Source: VRUE01 sp963702175 | Lineage (GTDB): Bacteria > Actinomycetota > Thermoleophilia > Solirubrobacterales > 70-9 | Length of the DNA stretch: 64,000 nucleotides | Assembly: GCA_963702175.1 (NCBI GenBank) | Contig: OY969721.1 | Location: forward strand, 2,294,001 to 2,358,000 | Direction of reading: 5' to 3' | In this document: one piece after another, positions 50,125 through 61,032 of the stretch | How positions within the stretch are numbered: position 1 is the first letter of the stretch | Layout of the letters: every line of letters begins with the position of its first letter | Translations under genes and position numbers: made by a program | The notes under the pieces: model-generated | What the model saw: only the letters and a program-made list of their open reading frames with translations | What the model was told of the DNA's origin: nothing | Databases searched by the model: none

Positions 50125-51216
50125 ATGATTGTGATCGGAGCGGATACCCACAAGCAGACTCACACCGTCGCCGCGGTCTTTGCGGGCAGCGGTCAGCTCG
50201 CCGGTGAGCTGACCGCCCCAGCGCGAGAGCCGGGCTTTCGCGAACTGCTCCTCTGGGGGCGAGAGCTGAACGCGGAGCGCATCTGGGCGATCGAGGACTG
50301 CCGCCACGTATCGGGTGCCTTGGAGCGCTTCCTGGTGGCTTTGGGCGAGCGCGTCGTTCGGGTCCCCCCGATGCTGATGGGCGAAAGCCGCCGCGGAGAG
50401 CGCACTCGCGGTAAGTCCGATCCGATCGACGCACTCGCGGTCGCCAGGGCCGCGCTGCGCGAGGGCCCCGAGACCCTGCCCGCGGCCCACCTCAATGAGG
50501 ATGCCCTGCAGGTCAAGCTCCTGCTCGATCACCGCGAGGATCTCGTCAAGGCTCGCTCTGAAGACCAGCAGCGCCTACGCTGGCACCTGCACGACCTCTG
50601 GCCCGGGCTTGAGATTCCAGCCGCCGCACTGAGCCGGATCCTCTGGCTGGATCGCCTCGCCCGCAAGCTCTCACGGGCAGAGCAGACCGCCAGGGTGCAG
50701 ATCGCGCGCGAGCTTGTCATCGAGATCCGTCGGCGCACCCGCAGGGCGACGGAGCTCGAGCACGAGATCGGAGCCTTGGTTAAAGAGCAAGCCCCCCAGC
50801 TGCTCGAGCTGGAGGGTTGCGGGACCCTGACTGCGGCCAAGCTGATCGGGGAGACCGCCGGGGCCAAGCGCCTTGCCAGCGACGCGAAATTCGCCCGCCT
50901 GGCCGGAGTCGCCCCGATCCCTGCCTCCTCGGGCAAGCGCATCCGCCACCGCCTCGATCGCGGTGGCAACCGCCAGCTCAACTGCGCTCTTCACCGCATC
51001 GCGGTGACCCAGGGCCGCGTCCACGCGCCAGCCCGCGACTTCTTGGCGCGAAAGCAAGCCGAGGGCAAGTCCAGAATGGAGGCGCTGCGCTGCCTCAAGC
51101 GCCACCTGGCGCGTCGAGTCTGGAAGCTTTTGATCGATTCTGAAATAGATAGATCCGTGACCACCATCGACACTCAGAGAGACACGTTGGCGCCGCAAAT
51201 CGCGGTGGCGGCTTGA
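50125..51216 (+). CDS. IS110-family transposase (DEDD recombinase)
   Basis: 363 residues from ATG 50125 with AAGGGACAGG upstream. The RuvC-like domain has Asp7 in IVIGADTHKQTH, Glu57 in WAIEDCRH, and DPID (99-102) in GKSDPIDALAVARAAL. The C-terminal Tnp_20 domain contains the helix-hairpin LLELEGCGTLTAAKLIGE and the Ser-containing block GVAPIPASSGKRIRHRLDRG (Ser268/269). All expected catalytic residues and full length suggest an intact enzyme. It cuts and joins DNA guided by a bridge RNA, without target duplication. Confidence 0.96.
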   Translation: MIVIGADTHKQTHTVAAVFAGSGQLAGELTAPAREPGFRELLLWGRELNAERIWAIEDCRHVSGALERFLVALGERVVRVPPMLMGESRRGERTRGKSDPIDALAVARAALREGPETLPAAHLNEDALQVKLLLDHREDLVKARSEDQQRLRWHLHDLWPGLEIPAAALSRILWLDRLARKLSRAEQTARVQIARELVIEIRRRTRRATELEHEIGALVKEQAPQLLELEGCGTLTAAKLIGETAGAKRLASDAKFARLAGVAPIPASSGKRIRHRLDRGGNRQLNCALHRIAVTQGRVHAPARDFLARKQAEGKSRMEALRCLKRHLARRVWKLLIDSEIDRSVTTIDTQRDTLAPQIAVAA

Positions 51217-51225
51217 CATAGGAGC
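51209..51225 (+). repeat. IS110 right-end sequence
   Basis: CGGCTTGACATAGGAGC overlaps the transposase stop codon and contains TTGACA, which in circularised IS110 elements can serve as the -35 box of the junction promoter. It is directly repeated in part at 50030-50049. Confidence 0.55.
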
Positions 51226-51230
51226 AACGC

Positions 51231-52217
<987 letters not shown>

Positions 52218-53243
52218 ATGGCAGCAGCGGCCCGGCAGGGACGGATCCCGGTCGTCCTCCCGGGCGAAGAGCGCGGCCCGCTGCGCAAGATCCTCGGCCG
52301 ACTGGCGATCGCCCTCGCCCTGATTGCGTTCGTCGCCGTGGTGACCTACGCCGGACGCGGCGGCTACCTCGACCCCGAGGATGGCCACATCGGCCTGCTC
52401 GACGCCTTCTACTACTCGACCGTTTCGATCACGACCACTGGCTACGGCGACATCCGGCCCGTCTCAGATGGTGCCCGGCTGGCAACCACGGTCCTGGTGA
52501 CACCCGCCCGCGTGCTCTTTCTCATTCTCCTCGTCGGCACCACGTTGGAGATACTGGCGGAGCGCAGCCGCGAGGCCTACCGACTGGTGCGCTGGAGGAA
52601 ACGCTTGAAGGACCACACGATCGTTTGCGGGTACGGCGCCAAGGGGCGCAGCGCTGTGCGGACGCTTATAGGCAAGGGGATCGGCCTCACCGAGATCGTC
52701 GTGATCGAGCCCAATGCGGAGGCACGCACGCGGGCGACCGCCGACGGGCTCGCCGTTATCGCCGGCAGCGCCGCAACCCAGGCTGCCCTGCTCGAGGCGG
52801 GAATCCGCGAGGCCAGCGCGCTGGTCGTCGCCGCCGACCGCGACGACACCGCCGTGCTGATCGCGCTGACCGCCCGCGAGCTGAACACCGAGGCGACAAT
52901 TGTCGCCTCGGTGCGGGAGGAGGAGAACGTCCACCTCCTTCACCAGAGCGGCGCCGACGCCGCGATCACGTCGTCCGGTGCTGCCGGCCGTCTGCTCGGT
53001 CTCTCGACCCAGACTCCGCAGGTGACCGAGGTGATGGAGGACCTGCTGACCGTCGGCGAGGGCCTCGACATCTCCGAGCGATGGGTGAGCGAGGCCGAAG
53101 CGGGTCCCCTTCCGCGACGCGCGCACGAGGCGATCATGGTGGCGATCGTCCGCGACGGCGAGGTGATCCGCTTCGACGACGACCGCGCCGCCGAGCTGCG
53201 CCCGGGCGACCGCGTGCTCGAGCTGGTCAGTCACCGTGGCTGA
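52218..53243 (+). CDS. Potassium channel with TrkA-N/RCK domain
   Basis: 341 residues: an N-terminal helix (KILGRLAIALALIAFVAVVTY), a pore loop with selectivity filter TTTGYGD (72-78), a second helix (ATTVLVTPARVLFLILLVGTT), then a cytosolic RCK (TrkA-N) domain starting VCGYGAKGRSAVRTLIGKG and a TrkA-C-like end. It forms a ligand-gated K+ channel as a tetramer. The start codon directly follows the rlmN stop, so translation is coupled. Confidence 0.92.
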   Translation: MAAAARQGRIPVVLPGEERGPLRKILGRLAIALALIAFVAVVTYAGRGGYLDPEDGHIGLLDAFYYSTVSITTTGYGDIRPVSDGARLATTVLVTPARVLFLILLVGTTLEILAERSREAYRLVRWRKRLKDHTIVCGYGAKGRSAVRTLIGKGIGLTEIVVIEPNAEARTRATADGLAVIAGSAATQAALLEAGIREASALVVAADRDDTAVLIALTARELNTEATIVASVREEENVHLLHQSGADAAITSSGAAGRLLGLSTQTPQVTEVMEDLLTVGEGLDISERWVSEAEAGPLPRRAHEAIMVAIVRDGEVIRFDDDRAAELRPGDRVLELVSHRG

Positions 53244-53302
53244 GCGGCCAGTCGCGACTAGCAAGACAGGCTAAGGGACAGCTTTAGGGACAAATCTAGG
53301 GC

Positions 53303-53308
53303 TATAAT
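53303..53308 (+). promoter_or_regulatory. Consensus -10 box immediately before the fic gene
   Basis: TATAAT, 3 bp before the TTG at 53312, in a short AT-rich stretch unusual for this window. Upstream, the octamer-like units AAGGGACA, TAGGGACA and CTAGGG recur at about 13-bp steps (53270-53300). If this is the real -10 box, the message would be leaderless or start inside the first codons. Confidence 0.4.
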
Positions 53309-53311
53309 TAA

Positions 53312-54520
53312 TTGAAGCCCTTGGTAAAGCGATATCTAGAGACCCATAAGCACATCGATTTCAAAGTCGATTTGCGATCGGCGCAGCCCTCCACCTGGGT
53401 GTTGCTCGGCGAGGCCAAATCAAAGTGCCAGCACGTCGGCCGCGCTTTGCTTTCACCGGCTGCAGCCGGTGAGCTGCTTCAGGTCTATCTGGTCAAGGGG
53501 GTGCTGGCGACCACTGCGATCGAGGGGAACACGCTCTCCGAGGACGAGGTGAGGCAGTCCTTCGAAGGGACCCTGGATCTGCCGCCCTCCCGCGAGTACC
53601 TGGAGAAAGAGGTCGAGAACGTCCTCGCCGCGTACAACCTCGCTCGCCGGGAGCTGTTGGACAATCCTGACCTTCCCTTCACTGTTGAGCGCCTCCAGGA
53701 GTACAACCGGCTGATCCTCGATGGACTGGAGGTTGAAGAGGGCGTTGTCCCTGGGCATATACGCGAGCACTCCGTTGTCGTCGGCACCTACCGAGCGGCT
53801 CCTGCCGCGGACGCCGAGTACCTGCTCGTCCGTCTATGCGATTGGCTCAACAGCAGCGAGTTCGATGCGCCCCCTAACGCGCCACAGCTCGCTGCTCCCC
53901 TGGCGATCGTCAAGGCGGTCGTTGCTCATCTTTACTTGGCTTGGATCCATCCCTTCGGAGATGGAAACGGTCGAACGGCGCGACTGCTGGAGCTGCAGAT
54001 CCTGCTCACGGCGGGCTTCCCGGTGCCGACCTGCCAGCTTTTGTCCAATCACTACAACCAGACCCGCAGCGAGTACTACCGACAACTGGCGCTGTCGAGC
54101 AAGGAGCCACACGGGCTTCTCTCGTTCCTGGCTTATGCGGTCCAGGGTTTCGTCGATCAGCTTCGCGAGCAGTTGGACGTGATTTGGAAGCAGCAATTCG
54201 AAGACCGCTGGGCGCAGCATGTTCACCAGACGTTTCGCGACCGTCGCTCCGAGACCGACATTCGTCGCCTTCGTCTCGTTCTCGATCTGTCGCGGTCCTT
54301 TCATGCCTATGACGAGCCCGTGTCCAAGCGCGCGATCCCCGACCTCACTCCTCGCTTGGCTGCCGCCTACGCAACCAAGACCGAGAAGACGCTCACCCGC
54401 GATCTCAACGCAATCGAGGGACTTGGCCTGCTCCGCCGGGAGGCGGGGGGCTGGATTCCGGCTGACGACACGATCCTGGGCCTTCTGCCTCGTGCGGTCG
54501 ATGGGGTGCTCTGGGACTAG
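53312..54520 (+). CDS. Fic-domain protein (AMPylase/nucleotidyl transferase)
   Basis: 402 residues from TTG 53312. The Fic core motif is HPFGDGNGR (213-221), preceded by a flap region, and is fully conserved, with catalytic His213. The inhibitory helix TTAIEGN (T67-x3-E71-G72) is in the N-terminal part, giving a class II self-inhibited Fic. A C-terminal winged-helix-like region (KTLTRDLNAIEGLGLLRREAGGW) follows. It modifies target proteins by AMP or related groups. The base composition is somewhat less GC-rich than its neighbours, and gene context gives no partner, suggesting it was acquired. Confidence 0.92.
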   Translation: MKPLVKRYLETHKHIDFKVDLRSAQPSTWVLLGEAKSKCQHVGRALLSPAAAGELLQVYLVKGVLATTAIEGNTLSEDEVRQSFEGTLDLPPSREYLEKEVENVLAAYNLARRELLDNPDLPFTVERLQEYNRLILDGLEVEEGVVPGHIREHSVVVGTYRAAPAADAEYLLVRLCDWLNSSEFDAPPNAPQLAAPLAIVKAVVAHLYLAWIHPFGDGNGRTARLLELQILLTAGFPVPTCQLLSNHYNQTRSEYYRQLALSSKEPHGLLSFLAYAVQGFVDQLREQLDVIWKQQFEDRWAQHVHQTFRDRRSETDIRRLRLVLDLSRSFHAYDEPVSKRAIPDLTPRLAAAYATKTEKTLTRDLNAIEGLGLLRREAGGWIPADDTILGLLPRAVDGVLWD

Positions 54521-54542
54521 CCGCGTTCGCTAATCCCGGCAA

Positions 54543-54558
54543 CTGGCCAGTCAGCCAA
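54543..54558. promoter_or_regulatory. Degenerate TetR-type site upstream of the P450
   Basis: Read on the minus strand it is TTGGCTG-AC-TGGCCAG, with one half-site identical to that at 6208-6223 and the other matching in 4 of 7 positions. It lies 13 bp before the P450 start, overlapping where a polymerase or ribosome would sit. Confidence 0.4.
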
Positions 54559-54571
54559 CTAGGATTCCGGC

Positions 54572-56023
54572 ATGGCCGTTGAGACCCCGGGCAAGCAGGC
54601 GTCTCGGGTTCCACCGCCCGAGCAGCTGAGCGACAACCCGGTCGTCCGGGTCGCCGACGACGTGCGGACGGAGTTCAGGGTGCGCCGCCGCGGGACCTAC
54701 CCACCCGGGCCGCAGAGCTTCAGCGCCGGCCGGACACTGCAGGCGGCGCGCGACCCGCTGCCGCTGCTGCTCTCCCTCTACGAGCAGCACGGCCCGATCT
54801 TCAGCGCCCGCCTGCTCCACCACCCGGTGATCTTCATGCTCGGTCCCGAGGCAAACCATTTCATCACCGTCGCCCATCCGGAGAACTTCCACTGGCGCGA
54901 GTCGAGCTTCGGCGACCTGATCCCGCTGCTCGGCGACGGACTGCTGACGATCGACGACGCCTACCACGACCGTGCCCGCGCGATCATGATGCCGGCCTTT
55001 CACCGTGACCAGGTCCGCGCCTCGGTCGAGGCGATGATCGCCGAGGCGACCCCGGCGATCGAGCGCCTGCGGCCGGGTCAGGTCGTCGATATCTATGAGT
55101 GGATGCGGGAGCTGGCGATGCGAATCGCGATGCGGGCGCTGCTCGGACTCGATCCCGACGAAGCCGGCAAGGGCGCCGCCGCGGCCGAGCACTTCGAGCG
55201 GGCGCTCGGCTTCTACGGGATCGACTTCCACCTGCGCCTGCTGCGCGGGCCCGGCTCGCCCTGGTCGAAGATGGTCCGCTCGCGTGCCGTCCTGGACGAG
55301 ATCGTCTACGGCGAGATCGCCCACCGCCGGGCCAAGCCAGACCCGGAGAAGATGGACATCCTCAGCCTGCTGCTTGGGGTGCAAGATGAGACGGGGGAGG
55401 GGTTCACCGACAAGGAGGTGCGCGACCAGGTGATGACCCTGATGTTCGCCGGCCACGACACCTCGACTTCGACCCTGACCTTCATGATGCACGAGCTGGC
55501 GCGCCACCCCGACGTTCTCGCCAAGCTCTGCGAGGAGCAAGACCGGGTGCTCGGCGGCGATGCGCCGGACATCGACCGGTTGGAGCGCGAGATGCCCTAC
55601 CTCGAGATGGTCCTCGACGAGGTGCTGCGCCTCTACCCGCCGGCCTGGATCGGCCCGCGTCGCGCCGTCCGCGACTTCGAGTTCGGCGGCTACCAGGTCG
55701 TCCGCGGCTCTTACGTCAATTACTGCTCCTGGGCCAGCCACCGTATCCCGGAGGTCTTCCCCGAGCCCGAGGCCTTCATCCCCGAGCGCTTCACCCGCGA
55801 GCGCAAGGCGGCGCTGCCGCGCGGCGCCTACGTCCCCTTCGGCGGCGGCAGCCGGATCTGCATCGGCAAGCGCTTCGGCCAGACCGAGGTGAAGCTGGTG
55901 GCGACGATGCTGCTGCAGAGGCTGCGCCTCGACGCGATGCCGGGCCGGACCATGACCGTGCGCCAGATGCCCACTCTCTCGCCCAAAGGCGGTCTGGAGA
56001 TGCGGGTACTGTCCCGCGCGTGA
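54572..56023 (+). CDS. Cytochrome P450
   Basis: A 483-residue heme monooxygenase. The oxygen-binding helix I has AGHDTST (294-300), helix K has EVLR (350-353), the PERF-like motif is FIPERF, and the heme loop is FGGGSRICIG with ligand Cys430. The length and PPGP entry sequence (GTYPPGPQSF) resemble CYP families acting on fatty acids, steroids or terpenoids (class-I/II-like microsomal style), rather than ~400-residue bacterial forms. No ferredoxin or reductase gene is adjacent. The next genes encode a methyltransferase and an FAD oxidoreductase. Confidence 0.95.
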   Translation: MAVETPGKQASRVPPPEQLSDNPVVRVADDVRTEFRVRRRGTYPPGPQSFSAGRTLQAARDPLPLLLSLYEQHGPIFSARLLHHPVIFMLGPEANHFITVAHPENFHWRESSFGDLIPLLGDGLLTIDDAYHDRARAIMMPAFHRDQVRASVEAMIAEATPAIERLRPGQVVDIYEWMRELAMRIAMRALLGLDPDEAGKGAAAAEHFERALGFYGIDFHLRLLRGPGSPWSKMVRSRAVLDEIVYGEIAHRRAKPDPEKMDILSLLLGVQDETGEGFTDKEVRDQVMTLMFAGHDTSTSTLTFMMHELARHPDVLAKLCEEQDRVLGGDAPDIDRLEREMPYLEMVLDEVLRLYPPAWIGPRRAVRDFEFGGYQVVRGSYVNYCSWASHRIPEVFPEPEAFIPERFTRERKAALPRGAYVPFGGGSRICIGKRFGQTEVKLVATMLLQRLRLDAMPGRTMTVRQMPTLSPKGGLEMRVLSRA

Positions 56024-56135
56024 CGGAGGCTTCACTGCGTCGCCCTCCTGGGAGCCCTTGCCTGCGCCTTCCTCTTGCCGCGCAAGCAGTGAGCGGATAC
56101 GGTCGATTCCCCGAACCCCGGCCCAAGGAGGAATC

Positions 56136-56954
56136 ATGGATGACGCCACCGCCGAGCAGCTGACTTCGAGACAGCGGATGGTCTGGTCGGCGGGAGACTG
56201 GCCCGGCTTCGCACCGATCATCCAGGACGTCGCCGAGGAGGTGGTCGAGTCGATCGGGGTCGGCGAGGGCGACGACTACCTCGATGTCGCGACCGGCAGC
56301 GGCAACGGCGCCGTGGCGGCCGCGCGCCGTGGCGCCCGCGTCACCGGCCTCGACCTCGTCCCCGAGCTGATCGACGCCGCCCGCGCCCGTTTCGAGAGCG
56401 CCGGCCTCGACGCCGAGTTTGTCGTCGGCGATGCCGAAAACCTTCCCTTCGACGACGACTCCTTCGACCGGATCACCTCGATCTTCGGAGTGATGTTCGC
56501 CCCTCGCCATCAGGTCGCCGCCGACGAGCTGATCAGGGTCGCGCGGCCCGGAGCGGCGATCGCGATCGCCGCCTGGACCCCAAGCGGTCTCAACGGGCGA
56601 ATGTTCAAACTGCTCGGCCAGCACATGCCCCCGCCGCCGGACGGATTCGTGCCGCCGGTGATGTGCGGCGAGGAGGACTACGTGAGAGGCCTGTTCTCCG
56701 CCTCCGGGCTCGAGGTCAGCTGCGAGGAGCGGAAGGCGAAGTTCGAGTTCAGCTCCTCCGAGGCCTGGATGGAGCACGTCGAGCAGAACCTCGGGCCGGT
56801 CGTGATGGCAAAGGCGGCGCTCGAGCCGGAGGGCAAGTGGGAGCCGGTGCGCGCCGAGTTTCAGGAGCTGGAGGAGAGCTACAACGAGGCCGACGACGGC
56901 ACGATCCGGCTGGCGCCGGAGTACCTGCTGACGAAGGTCAGCGTGGCCGCATGA
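56136..56954 (+). CDS. SAM-dependent class I methyltransferase
   Basis: 272 residues from ATG 56136 with AAGGAGG upstream. Motif I is LDVATGSGNGAVAAARRG, post-I GLDLVPELIDAARARF, motif II GDAENLPFDDDSFDRI; this is the UbiE/Methyltransf_11 type. The substrate is a small molecule, unknown. Its stop overlaps the following FAD oxidoreductase start by 4 bp (ATGA), so the two act in one unit. Confidence 0.9.
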   Translation: MDDATAEQLTSRQRMVWSAGDWPGFAPIIQDVAEEVVESIGVGEGDDYLDVATGSGNGAVAAARRGARVTGLDLVPELIDAARARFESAGLDAEFVVGDAENLPFDDDSFDRITSIFGVMFAPRHQVAADELIRVARPGAAIAIAAWTPSGLNGRMFKLLGQHMPPPPDGFVPPVMCGEEDYVRGLFSASGLEVSCEERKAKFEFSSSEAWMEHVEQNLGPVVMAKAALEPEGKWEPVRAEFQELEESYNEADDGTIRLAPEYLLTKVSVAA

Positions 56955-58321
56955 CCGAGCTCGGGGAGCTGCGGGCTGGCTTCTCGGGCGAAGTTCTTGC
57001 CGACGGCGATCCCGCCTACGAAGAGGCCCGCGCGATCTTCAACTCGATGATCGGCAAGCGCCCAGCTGCAATCGCCCAGTGCGAGAGCGCTGAGGATGTG
57101 CGGGCGGCGCTCGCCTACGGCCTTGAGAACGGCCTCGAGATCGCCGTTCGTGGCGGCGGTCACAGCGTCGCCGGCGCCTGCCTCACGGACGATGGCCTGA
57201 CGATCGACCTGCGGCGAATGAACGCGGCCAACGTCGATCCGGGGGCGCGCACGATCACCGTCCAGGGCGGCGCCGCTTGGGGAGACTTCGACCGCGCCTG
57301 CCAGCCGCATGGCCTCGCCGCCACCGGCGGGCGGGTCTCGACCACTGGGGTGGCCGGCCTGGCGCTCGGCGGCGGTTCGGGCTGGGTGGAGCGCAAGTTC
57401 GGCCTCGCCTGCGACAACCTGATCGAGGTCGAGCTCCTGACCGCTGACGGGCGCACGGTGCGTGCCTCAGAAGACGAGAACTCAGAGTTGTTCTGGGCCC
57501 TGCACGGCGGCGGCGGCAACTTCGGCATCGCTACTGAGCTGACCTTCCGCCTGCACGAGATGCCGGCCTTCACCGCGGCATTGCTGCTCTGGTCGCCGGA
57601 TGCCGGTCCCGAGCTGACCCGTGCCTACCGTGAGTTCATCGAGTCGGCGCCCGATGACGTCGGCGGCGGGCTGATCTACCTGACCGGCCCACCCGAGGAG
57701 TTCGTCCCCGAGCACCTGCACAACAAGCTTGCGGTCGTAGTCCTCGTCACTTACACCGGACCAGAGGCCGAGGCGCGCAAGGCGATGGCGCCGCTGCTGG
57801 AGCGAGAGCCCGAGGGGCAGATGATCGCCGAGATGCCCTACGCCGAGCTGCAATCGATGCTCGACGACCCACCCGGTTTCCGCAACTACTGGTCGGCCGA
57901 GTATCTGAATGAGCTTCCCGACGCGGCGATCGACGCCTTTTGCGCCCGGGCCGACGGGATCATCATCCCCTCGCCAACCCAGCACATCATCTTCCCCTGG
58001 GGTGGAGCGGTCTCCCGCGGTGCCTCAAGCTCGCCGATGGCAACGCGCGAGTCGCCTTGGGTCGTCCACCCTCTGACCATGTGGGAGGACCCGGCCGACG
58101 ACGAGCGAGCGATCCAGTGGACGCGCGATGTACGCGCCGATGTCCAGTCCTGGGCAACAGGCGCGACCTACCTCAACTTCGTCGGCGACGAGGGCGAGGA
58201 TCGGATCGTCTCGGGCTACGGCCGCGAGAACTACGACCGCCTCGCCGCTGTCAAGGCCGAGTACGACCCCGACGACGTCTTCCACCTCCACCACCCGATC
58301 CGCCCCGCCACCACGGCTTAA
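56951..58321 (+). CDS. FAD-linked oxidoreductase, berberine-bridge-enzyme-like
   Basis: A 456-residue vanillyl-alcohol-oxidase-fold flavoprotein. The FAD-binding block has VRGGGHSVAG with the His that usually attaches covalently to the flavin, then GGRVSTTGVAGLALGGGSGW and GLACDNLIEVELLTADG. The second covalent-link Cys of true BBE proteins is not at its usual place (STTG instead), so mono-covalent binding is expected. The C-terminal BBE domain ends YGRENYDRLAAVKAEYDPDDVF. It oxidises alcohols, sugars or natural-product rings. It is coupled to the methyltransferase gene. Confidence 0.92.
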   Translation: MTELGELRAGFSGEVLADGDPAYEEARAIFNSMIGKRPAAIAQCESAEDVRAALAYGLENGLEIAVRGGGHSVAGACLTDDGLTIDLRRMNAANVDPGARTITVQGGAAWGDFDRACQPHGLAATGGRVSTTGVAGLALGGGSGWVERKFGLACDNLIEVELLTADGRTVRASEDENSELFWALHGGGGNFGIATELTFRLHEMPAFTAALLLWSPDAGPELTRAYREFIESAPDDVGGGLIYLTGPPEEFVPEHLHNKLAVVVLVTYTGPEAEARKAMAPLLEREPEGQMIAEMPYAELQSMLDDPPGFRNYWSAEYLNELPDAAIDAFCARADGIIIPSPTQHIIFPWGGAVSRGASSSPMATRESPWVVHPLTMWEDPADDERAIQWTRDVRADVQSWATGATYLNFVGDEGEDRIVSGYGRENYDRLAAVKAEYDPDDVFHLHHPIRPATTA

Positions 58322-58332
58322 GGGCGGCGCCG

Positions 58333-60480
<2,148 letters not shown>

Positions 60481-60546
60481 CGCTGTGTCATTCCCTCACT
60501 TGGTCGAAGAGCCAAGCAATTTAAAGGGAAGCCGCACGAAATGCCT

Positions 60547-60562
60547 TTGTACCGCGGTACAA
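60547..60562. promoter_or_regulatory. 16-bp palindrome in the glnN promoter region
   Basis: TTGTACCGCGGTACAA is a perfect palindrome 66 bp upstream of glnN. It does not look like known GlnR or AmtR boxes. The distance and symmetry fit an operator for a dimeric repressor. Confidence 0.65.
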
Positions 60563-60589
60563 CGATCGCCCCGCACGCTTGTCCGTCCG

Positions 60590-60955
60590 TCAGCCGGCGC
60601 GCAGCAGGCCGAGCGGGTGGCGCAGACGGAAGCCGCCGGTCGAGCGCATCTCCTCGCTCCAGCCGGGGCCGTGGCTGTCGCTTTCGGTGGTCATCGAAGT
60701 GTCCCAGCGCAGACCGGCGATCACGGCGAAGACGTGGCCGTCGTTGGCGTAGATCCGCACCCACTGTCCCGGCCCGCCGCTGCCCCAGCGCATGAAGCCA
60801 CGCGAGTCGAGCGGCGCTGAGGCCGGCGCCATGGCGCGCCCGCTCGGCAGCAGCTGGGCGTCGGGGACCTTGGCCGAGGCGTCGCCTGCGCTCGCGCCCA
60901 GGCCGACGGCGAGAAGACAGCAGGCGATCGGGAAGGTGTTCATGCCCCTGCGCAT
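60590..60955 (-). CDS. Small secreted protein resembling an NlpC/P60 C-terminal half
   Basis: 121 residues, with ATG at 60955 or 60943. A signal peptide ends near GDASA-KV. The rest (SRGFMRWGSGGPGQWVRIYAN, GHVFAVIAGLRWDTS, STGGFRLRHPLGL) looks like the second half of the NlpC/P60-type peptidases common in Thermoleophilia, including their His, but the Cys-containing first half is missing. It may be a degraded peptidase, a binding remnant or a small adaptor. It lies upstream of glnN on the same strand, 109 bp away. Confidence 0.6.
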   Translation of the reverse strand: MRRGMNTFPIACCLLAVGLGASAGDASAKVPDAQLLPSGRAMAPASAPLDSRGFMRWGSGGPGQWVRIYANDGHVFAVIAGLRWDTSMTTESDSHGPGWSEEMRSTGGFRLRHPLGLLRAG

Positions 60956-61032
60956 GAAGGATCTCTATCGGCATGGGCTCGGCATCTCTATAGCCTTCGC
61001 GCGTCCCCGACCCTGGAGGAGTCGCCAAACCA

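Larger units (their letters stand above)
49890..51226 (+). mobile_element. IS110-family insertion sequence
   Basis: A single DEDD recombinase gene with 270 bp of non-coding DNA before it and almost none after it, the layout of IS110-subgroup elements. Inverted terminal repeats are absent, as expected. The right end must lie between the transposase stop (51216) and the rlmN start (51231); TTGACA overlaps the stop codon there. The exact left end is uncertain, somewhere in 49855-50030. Insertion falls immediately upstream of rlmN. Confidence 0.7.
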
